Positions 55,693-64,000 of a stretch of 64,000 bases of DNA are shown piece by piece. Below the pieces are notes generated by a model. It had not been told where the DNA came from. It did no database searches and saw nothing but the letters and a program-made list of their open reading frames with translations. Position 1 is the first letter of the stretch; every line of letters begins with the position of its first letter. This DNA comes from Turbatrix aceti (Eukaryota; Nematoda; Chromadorea; Rhabditida; Panagrolaimidae), in the NCBI GenBank assembly GCA_963969345.1, contig OZ017768.1:6348718-6412717 (forward strand), given 5' to 3'. Made by a program: the position numbers and the translations under genes.

Positions 55693-56414
55693 CGGATGGA
55701 GTGACCTCATGTACCGTGTCTTACGAGGATAAAAGCGAAGCGACGACGCGTGCCGACTTGGCCGTCAGTCATTCTTCCGGTGGATGTACATACCTTTGTC
55801 GGTAGAAAAAAAAAAGTTTGTTGCCGGCGAGAGCCGTTGATCGGGCAGGCATGGCAAGCGATTATCTCGTCAAAGCCCACGCGCGCGCGCGCGTTCACCA
55901 ACTTTACCAAAGTGGACCGCTTGGCGGATTGCGCAAGCTAATCGAGACAAGGTCATCTCAGGACCGGTGACTTGGAGTCGGGCACTTGAGTTGTGTGGCG
56001 ACCGGCTCGACTTGAAAGTATCTAGCAGCCTGCACTCGTTTACAGCCCCCCAGGCGGTTGCGCAAGTCTCGACCAGACGTCAGTCAGTTAGTCAGTCAAT
56101 TAGCGCCTAGCAAAGTTTTTGAAGATCACCCGACCACTCCCCGCTCCCAGGACCACTGTAGCGGTAAGCGGACACTCACCGCCTCTTCAAGCACATCACC
56201 CTGGCTCGGGTCTCCAGGTGACGAACCTCTCATTCGGCTATAATAAGGCCGGGCTGGGAGTCGTCAGGACAAACATTGATCTTGCATCAGGCAAAATATC
56301 CGCTACTGGGACTACATTTGGGTGATCAAGAACGATTGGGGGGACAGGATTAGCAGAACGTGTGCCGTCGTTGTGAAGAGCAACATCAGACTTTTGCGGC
56401 GGGTTCTTTCATGC

Positions 56415-56445
56415 CGTTGTTGTTGTTGTTGTTGTTGTTGTTGAA
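56415..56445 (+). repeat. (GTT)n microsatellite
   Basis: About nine GTT/TTG units in a row, non-coding. Confidence 0.85.
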
Positions 56446-57402
56446 AACATGTTTGTCTCTTTAAAAAAAAATTGCCACCCAGGTAAAGTGAGGCCTTGCA
56501 TTTATCCGTGGGTGAATGATTGAATCAGTGCACGAACATGTTCGTAGAATGCTCCGACGTGATTTAAAGTCAGTCAGAATCTGCAAAATTCACTCAATTG
56601 CAAGTTCTGTCTTTGTTGCATCCCATTTATTGCTCACTCATTTCTTTTCATAACACAAAAGGTGACATCGACACCTGTGTCATTTTGCCTATGTCTTCCC
56701 GGCATGCGCAAGAAGCAAACAAACAATCGCCTTTGCTTGTGCTGCTTTGCTTTTGCGGCGAACAAACAAATTATTACACGCCTCAGGCTCAATTACAAAT
56801 CGCTCCTCTTTCATCCTCCCTCCCGGCTTGCAGATTCTTATGCAAGGGAGGGAGTCAAGGAGTCAAGGCGATCAAAAACGCCAAAGGCCCGTTTTGAGCC
56901 CGCTTTATCGAGGGAGCAAGCCGGATTAGCCTGGATATCGGCCGGCACCGTGCGTATGTAGATAGTTGCGAAGTGATTTTTAGTACCAATATTTACTCTC
57001 ACGTCATTATTGCACAGTTATTACAAGTACCGTATTTCGACATCTATTGCACGTTCAAACGAAAAAACGGATGCTTAATTGATTACGATTAAATTAATAA
57101 TAATTAAGGATGAATAAATTACAAAAACAACTGGAAAACCATAGAGCCACGCACTACGCGACTCGCTACGGGTTACGATGACAGGAAACTATGGATGGGT
57201 AGGTTAGTGGTGCGAAGAATGATACAAAATAAATAAATAAATAACACAAACAAACAAAAGATTCAGGAAAGTTCGTTTGGCAAGAAAAACATCACTGGCT
57301 GGAGAGCACGTCTGATTTTTTGGGGGATAGGGGGGGGGGGGTACGAGATGGCCGGGATCGGGATGGTGTACCCAAGTTTGTTTGGAAAGACTTCTGGGAC
57401 GC

Positions 57403-59438
57403 CTAATCTACGGTGACGGTATCGCTGCGGGGGGTCTGATCTGCGTCGGACTTGATGGGTTGGTCTCTGCAGATGAGGAACGGCACGTAGAACATCTTGG
57501 ACTGAAGCAGGGCAGAGGCGGCAGCGTGCAGCTGGGGCAGCCAGGCCAGGACCTCGCTTAGCCGGGGTCGACCGCTCTCGCTCTGGCTCAGGTGGATCTG
57601 CAGGGCCTTGACAAACTGATTCTGGATACCGGCAACCTGGTAGGAAACTCCCTCGCTGAGGGGGAAGGACGGGGCCACGTGCGGCAGGTTGCACTTCAAG
57701 AGATCTGCAAAAAAATGGATTAAAATACGTTTAAACCAAAAAAAAGACAGGTATTACTCACCGGAAGCAGAGGTAGAAACATTGAGAAGAGTAATGACCT
57801 TCAAACAGACGTAAGCGTCCTGAGAGACGCCCAGCTTGGCAAAAGACTCGAAGAGTGCCGTGATGTGGGTGGCCAGAGGGGTGATGTTGCTTGTGATGTC
57901 GCTGAGCGCGAGCTCCTGTTTGAGCGCGATGCAGAGCCGTCGATGGAGGATGTTGACGTTGTGCTCGACAGAAGTCATGGACACTGTCAGCCCGGACATG
58001 CGTGCCGTCAGCGAGTTGTTCTGCTTGGCGGCGTAGAAACAAGCCGAAAGCAATACCAATTCTGCCCAGTGCTGAGCCAGCAGGTGGGTGTGCACCTCGA
58101 TGGGGAGCTCGCCGTAGAAGGGCAACTTCTTGGTCCACGAAACGAGTCGTTCAACAATTTCGTCGCCGACAAAGCCGAGTCGCTCGCCGGGCTGGAATCC
58201 GTCTTCCTGCGTGTTTGGCTGAAGAGTTTTGAGATCGAGAAAGTCATTGAGTTCGTCGATGTCGATGAGTTGCTCGATGAGACTCTTGGCGGGAGCTTGA
58301 ATGACCCCCACAGAAGCTGATGTGTTCATTCTCGGTTGCTGGAGCAGTGCCGACAAAGACGGAGCTGTTTGGCTTTGCCTCGGCTCTGGTGGCGCTGTTG
58401 ACTTGCGTTGGTGAGGCGGGATTTTCTGTCTGTAGAGATTATAGATGGCAGTCCCATTGCGTCCTCCGGGCATGCGGTCTTCGCGTACGGCCTGCACGAC
58501 CAGGCCTTGTTGAAGGCACTTTTGGAATCGACAGAACTGGCACCGGTTGCGGAGCTCCTTCGTGATCGGGCACTTGCCGTACCCGCCCACGCAAATGTAC
58601 ACTCGCTTGTTTTGGACAGTCCGCTTGAAAAAGCCTTTGCAGCCTTCGCAGGTGAAGCTACCGTAATGCAGCCCTGAGGACTTGTCCCCGCAGATGGCGC
58701 AGATCAGAGGGTCGTCAGAGGTCTCTGCCGGTGACCAAACATCCGCCATGGAAAGCGAGGGTGAACTGCTGGACGATGCAGAACTCTGAAAAAATAAAAC
58801 GTTTTGTAAGAAAAATTGTTTTAAAATTTTCAGCGACAAACCTCAGGAAAAGTGTTGGCTTGACCGTTTTCCATCTTTACGTCGATGGCCGGTGGCGAGT
58901 CGGGTTCGTACTTCAAATTTTTTTCGTAGTAGCTAATCCAGCTGTATTTATCGTCGTCCTGCGAAGCAGCAGTCGCCTTGTTCGTATTCATCGGCGATGA
59001 CTTGCGATTTCTGCGGGCAGGTCCTCCGGGACTCGAGCTGCTGGAAGCCGTCGACTTGGGAGATCCAAAAACATGTTCCGGGGGTGCCAAGGTTTGTTGA
59101 GGGCCGCAGGCAGAGAGCTGGGCCATGCCAGGCGGCGGGGCGCAGCCGAGGAGTGCCGCCAGACAAGGATCAAGAGGCTGCGGAGGAGCGCCGGTCGGGT
59201 ACGCAAAAGCCGAGACCGCAGCAGCCGTAGCAGCTGCGCGCCTCGCAATAGCAAGCTGTGACACGTAAAAGTTGTACAGCACAGCGGTCGAGTCAATCCC
59301 CATGAGGCCCATGCTGTTGTTCTGCAGAGCGTGTTCCGGCTGCGAAGGTGGCGATACGGAGACTACAGGTGCGACGAGGCGACCGTTATGGATGACCGGG
59401 GTCCTGAAGACCGCCATCTCGCTGGACAGGTGATCCAT
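57403..59438 (-). CDS. Nuclear hormone receptor, HR4/GCNF (NR6A) type
   Basis: Ligand-regulated-type transcription factor. Exons 59438-58842, 58785-57762 and 57704-57403 give 640 aa. The DNA-binding domain starts at C228: [20 protein letters not shown] with P-box EGCKG, then ending [11 protein letters not shown]. The C-terminal extension [12 protein letters not shown] matches NR6A/HR4 (AIREDGMPGGRN in GCNF). The ligand-binding domain holds [51 protein letters not shown] and [20 protein letters not shown]. The D-box of finger 2 (CVGGYGKC) has one residue more than usual. The N-terminus is long and Ala/Ser/Pro-rich. A CTTTCAG acceptor ends 16 nt before the ATG, so a 5'UTR intron or trans-splicing is likely. 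The nematode equivalent would be nhr-91; orthology is inferred. Confidence 0.92.
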
Positions 59439-62400
59439 GGAATGCGCCGGCCTTCTGAAAGCAAACAAAGTTAATAAGCGGCCTTAAATACCGCCACGCG
59501 AAGCCCAAGTTGTCCATAGACACGCGGCATTAGGGTGTAGCGAGCACATTAAGGTGTACAAAGCCCTGGAGGGTTCGTAGAATGGTTTCTTCGACAGGTC
59601 ACACTACTGTACGACCGAAGATTAAAAAAAAACAGCACCAGGGCGAGTCCTTATAAGGCATCTTTGCCGGGATCACGCGGGGCGGTTGAAGAAGAAGACA
59701 CCCTGCCTGAACAGGACCGGCTTGGAACGTTTTTTAAAATGACTCAGTGGTATTTGTACTTTAATCGGGAGAAAAAAGAGACACGAAAACAACTCCCCCC
59801 TGTAAACAAGTGTGAATGAATCCTACGAGACGCTTAGAGTGAATAAAGGTTGAAGAAGCTCTGTACGGCACGCCGTAGAAGGCCGACGACCTAGGAGGGA
59901 AAAGGGGGGGAAACACGACTAAAAACAACGCCCGGTCGTTCTCTCTCCTTTTTCTCGCCCGTCAACTCTCACGTGGGCGACGACAGCCTTGCGCGCGCGT
60001 TGATTTCGCTTTCACTCCGACGAATGATCACGGTCACCACCATCACCGCCACAACCACCACCTCATCACGTCGATGACCTTGAAGCTCATTCTCCCCCTC
60101 CACCTGCCTGCTGACAACATTTAGATGCAGACGCGAATGAGCCCCCTATCTCGTCGAAAGGGGTTACACCTGTCCTTGCCACCATCGACGAGACTACGTA
60201 GCTCCACTCAATTCCAATCCCCTCAGGCCACCGGGCACGGCCAAGGTGCCACTCTCCCCTGCATGCCAATTATGGAGCTTACTTGTGTTCTGCTCTGCGC
60301 CTGCATACTAGGCCCTCAATTTTTTTTTGGCGCGAAGGGGCTAATCTGACCTTGACGCGGCCACGTATATGTACGTAGACGCGTGTTATGCCCCGAGTTT
60401 CAAGGTTTTTTGCCCTAGCCAGGGACCTCAAGGCTACTGGAGCCCGTCCAAGGCGATAAACACTTTGCCTGCATTACCGTAACAAGTTAAAACAAGTACG
60501 ATCGATTACCTCGAAAAACACGTAAACTTGTGTCTTTTGAATTTTGTAGACACTATTATAATACATACAAAAACCTCCGCGGCCCCTAGAAAGATCCCCT
60601 TACCACAAAGATGATGGCGACAATCCCCTACAACCGGGGATATCTCAAGACTGACTGAGAAGCGTACACGAACATACCAAATCGGATCATGTCGTCACAG
60701 AAGCGAGCATGCAACAAGCCGGCTCGGAGGAACAGAACAGTGCACAAAGGTCAATGCGGTCGCCTTGGAGGGTCATCACCAAGTTATGGCCTAATTTCTT
60801 ATGGCCTAATTACGCCAGCTACGGCACGCGACAAACGGCACTCGGCCGAGAGTCAAGAGTGTGGCGGTCATAATTGGTGCCGATTACGCGAGAATCATCC
60901 GCGGCCCCTGTCCTGTCAAAGCGTGCAGGACCTCATAAGCGATGCCAGCGCGAGGCAACCTACGCCACATGTTGCCAGTTGCGCGGCCTCCTAACCTCGG
61001 CGTCCTTTGGATTTTTTGTACTTACAATTTCGCGTTAACATGCAAGACTTAGAACTTGGCACATGTTGGACAGCGCAACCTAGCAGGTCTTTTACTAATC
61101 TTGGCATTTTGGAATGCATCAAGGGCTTTTGTGATGACTTCAGAAAAATGTAAAGGTCGCGCATTTATTTGTACCTGCAAGCTAACAAAATATCTTGTAT
61201 CTAGAAGTCATCAAAGCTCACTGTGCAGGTAAATGGAAACTTCTGAAGGTCAGAAAAGCCGAAGAATACCTAGCTAAGCATTTTTAAAAAAAGGCTAAAG
61301 TGCCACGAACTACCGACCGGCAAATTGATCCAATACGCCTTTTGCGGATCTATTTTTGTACAAAAAATAAAAGCATCGCTTCCTGCAGTCAACAATGTTA
61401 GTGGAGCAGGGGCTGTGACGCTACAGGATCTTCGCGGATGAAAGAGAGAGCCAGCGAGAGACAATGTCGCCGTCGACAAACGAAGAACGACCGACGCGTG
61501 ATGGGTTCTTATTTTTGGGGCAAAATTGGTTGGTTGCGCGAATTCGGGTGACCCCAAGTCGTGGCGCAATCCAGACCCCTAGGGCATGATGACAAGAAAT
61601 AGATCAAGGAAAGGAGAAAGCCCAGACGCAAATCCAAATCCCATCTCTCTTCGCCTCGAGGTCGCCGATGACCGTTCGCTTCCTTCCGCGCGTGTGCGTT
61701 TGTATGCATCGAATCCGGGGCAGTGAGCAGCAACGACACACTTGCACTTGCACTTCTCATTTTCACCCGCGCTCCGTGGTCAAAGAAGGCGAAAGCGGTC
61801 GTGGCCTCGTTCTTCCGAGAAGAGAGAGAGGGGGCCGCTGACCATCGCGTAATTGGTACACGGCGCGCATCCACGAAAAGAAAAATTTGTTTTTAGAGGT
61901 TAACGAAAGTAAAAGAAGCGCGACCGACTTTGCAGGAGGGGGGCAGGTAAGTCAGGTAAAGGTATGCAAGGGGCCGACGACGACGACGGCGTACAAGGAA
62001 GCAAAACGGGAGCAAAATCTGCGTCGCTCCTCCCGCAAACAGACGGTCAACGTCATTGGCACGACGCCGTCGCTGCCGCCGTCATTTTGGACTTCTGAGA
62101 TGGGACCACCGGGATTACCTGGACGGTCGGTAATCCCCTCACCTCGCATCATAGCGCCCCCGGGATAGCAAGAGCGCAACTCAGAGAACAGTGAGCTAAA
62201 AATGTTTGCAAGCTCGACTAAAACCGGCAGAATCGTACTACACACGGCACAAGAGTTGCACGTTCTCTTGTATGCGGCATGCGTAAGAGTCGTATTGCTC
62301 TGCGCAGGACAGAGGACAGGAAGCAAGCGTCCGCTAGCGAATTGTTAGTGGATTGATGCGACTAAGCCACGCCGCAGGGCAGATAACATCGGGGATAAAT

Positions 62401-64000
62401 GGCAACGGCGCGCGGTGGTTTACGGTAGTCTCGACGAATGGCAGGCCATGCGCGGGACGAGAAATGGGTCGCGCCCGGGGCAGCAGGGTACCCCGGAGCA
62501 CAGAGGCCCCCTTCAATTGATCCACGGGCAGTAAATAAATTTTAGAAAGTTGTTGCGCAACGCGCTGATGACCACCGACCGCGCTTCACTTTCGATTTTG
62601 TTGAAGTGAAATGGGGAGGAGGCGCGACCTTCGCCGAAATCCGAGGGCAAAAGTCCGCACACGCTCGCACGGGTCGCGTGAAAGGGTCTTATCCAGGGTG
62701 TCATGAGTGCAAGTGGGTCACTGGGCTACGAGGTCGGCGCACACATCCATCCAGTCTGTGCAGGTGAGATCGCGTGGATATACGGAGCGCGAGAGCCGTT
62801 AGAGAGCATCTATGTAATTTCAGAGCTTTCACAATGGCGACGACATCATTTGTTAAGCAAAATCAGTATATCCTATGGATTCTGAAACAATTGCGCGTTT
62901 GTTTCCCCGCAGGTGCGATTGTGCATTCATGGATGTCACCGGGTGATCTGCCCTAGCCGGCGTCTGCCACGTGTCGCCATGTGTTTTTGCCCCGAGCAAC
63001 CATAAAAACAATAAACAGCAATTTCAGTGCCGAGAAAACCGTTTTGTTTGGAATATCGAAACACTAATCCGCGCAAAGCCTTTGCTTTTCTCCGGAAAAA
63101 AAGTCTAAGAAGTATGGAAAAAATGTGGCGATTCGCCCGACTCGCTGAAGATTATGTACGAGGACACAGAGCACGGCAGGGCCGGCAGACGGGGCAGGGA
63201 GGGCACCACAGTAAACAGCTTTTACGAGAAAGTACAAATTACAAATCGTTTAACAAGCATTTAACAAAAAAACAAAACAATCTGTTTTTTATTTGTCCGC
63301 GAAGGATTTTTGATCACCTAGAGATAAAAGTGTGCCGTCGAAGCAAAGTGCATCTGGGGGAAGAAGCAAGCATCAAACTGAGTGACAACAACAAGGAGGG
63401 GGGTCGAGTCACCGGTACACCTGTTGAGGGGGTGATCATAACTCTGACTCATGGCCGACAGACTTTTTATCTTATCATCGTGAAACAAATCATCGAAATA
63501 AATATGTCTACAACAAGTTGAATATTTTTTTGAATCAGAGAGAGGCGCGCGTCTGGAAGAGATAAAAGCGGCGCGCTGCATGCATCATTGTCACCTGCCT
63601 GCGATCGCAGGCGTGGCTGCCCTTGGGCTCCGCTCCGTTCGCCTGCTGCACAATGCACACAAAACCTAATTGGAACGCTGACTGATTTGTCTTGAAGGGA
63701 AATTTTTTCAAAATTTTGACCGATGCAGCGGTCAGAAATTTAAATTCATCATGGATTCATCTTCGCCCGTCTGTTTGCCCCTGCAAAAAAAATTAGGCAC
63801 AGGTGACTCTGCTGGTCGGTGAATGAGCAGGTTGGAAGAATACAAAGTACCGTATCCCACAGAAACCAAGGAGCACCCTCGACCACGGCTAATGTAAGAA
63901 ATGGCCTCGAAGTGAACGACTCCGCGCCGAATGAATCCGCCTAAATATGTTTTCTCCGGGACAGCTATCAAGACGCCCTCCTCCGCCTGTCTTCCGTCTA
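59439..64000. other. 4.5-kb region upstream of the nuclear receptor
   Basis: No protein-coding exon recognised. AGGTCA half-sites occur at about 60746 and 61246, and a CA-rich triplet run near 60036-60068. A 15-bp imperfect stem pairs 61125-61141 with 61204-61217. Several non-coding blocks repeat short words such as TATGGCCTAATT twice near 60787-60815. Probably promoter and upstream regulatory DNA of the receptor. Confidence 0.45.
61125..61217 (+). repeat. Imperfect stem with 62-nt loop
   Basis: TGATGACTTC (61132-61141) is exactly complementary to GAAGTCATCA (61204-61213), extended by GCTTT/AAAGC after a bulge. Possibly a structured RNA; the loop is too long for a standard microRNA precursor. 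Confidence 0.35.

Larger units (their letters stand above)
50053..57402. other. 7.35-kb gene-poor region between two transcription factors
   Basis: No exon with recognisable protein similarity on either strand and no tRNA found by eye. It holds GC-rich triplet runs (CCN near 51520-51551 and 54777-54800; GTG near 55095-55140), short perfect hairpins at 53301-53330 and 53953-53989, a G-quadruplex motif at 55665-55692 and a (GTT)n tract near 56415-56445. It likely carries regulatory DNA of the zinc-finger gene (its 5' side) and the receptor's 3' end. Confidence 0.5.

Noticed and set aside
59439..59468. Longer nuclear receptor N-terminus from 59468
   Set aside because: Begins with TTG and runs through a CTTTCAG acceptor; the first ATG after the acceptor is at 59438.
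63027..63521. 164-codon open frame near the end of the window
   Set aside because: Low-complexity Lys/Arg-rich, no relatives recognised, no splice context.

Overview
The window is nuclear DNA of an animal with very small introns, most likely a nematode. Spliceosomal GT-AG introns are mostly 44-60 nt with T-run CAG acceptors, and the gene content fits: expanded-type UDP-glycosyltransferases, an amino-acid permease (AAAP) close to the nematode expansion, an HR4/NR6A nuclear receptor and ceramide synthase. Two coding exons start at or just behind a TTTCAG acceptor, compatible with trans-splicing or 5'UTR introns. No bacterial, viral or organellar block is seen. Species was not determined.

Layout, left to right. 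1-854 (-): 5' part of a UDP-glycosyltransferase. 3891-4961 (+): ceramide synthase. 5648-7943 (-): VPS33B. 8991-10206 (+): SAM methyltransferase. 10369-12496 (-): SLC46-type transporter. 13084-14852 (-): SLC17-type transporter. 15785-16690 (-): compact AP-2 transcription factor. 17710-23606 (+): large REJ-domain single-pass membrane protein. 23781-24640 (-): small four-TM protein. 25617-28493 (-): CDK8. 28804-32640 (+): valyl-tRNA synthetase. 33025-35427: two adjacent long palindromic elements bounded by TTAA. 35857-38923 (+): sulfite oxidase. 39729-41773 (+): DUSP12/YVH1 phosphatase. 42727-44476 (+): second UDP-glycosyltransferase. 44720-46636 (-): AAAP transporter. 47795-50052 (-): C2H2 zinc-finger factor. 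57403-59438 (-): HR4/GCNF-type nuclear receptor. The two last transcription factors are separated and followed by about 7.4 kb and 4.6 kb of DNA without recognisable genes, rich in simple repeats and short hairpins and probably regulatory.

The genes are mostly housekeeping, detoxification, transport and regulatory genes and do not form one pathway. Reading frames were checked exon by exon; every multi-exon model listed closes in frame with GT-AG introns.

The most unusual content is non-genic: the pair of fold-back elements; a repeat family with a GTTCGCGAAC core in four introns of three genes, always in the same orientation as the host transcript; a 79-bp triplication of a CDK8 splice-donor region; and a near-perfect 49-bp hairpin in a valyl-tRNA synthetase intron. 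Among the proteins the REJ protein is the most unusual: it has a GPS-like cysteine pattern without the normal HL[ST] cleavage tripeptide and a furin-type site elsewhere.
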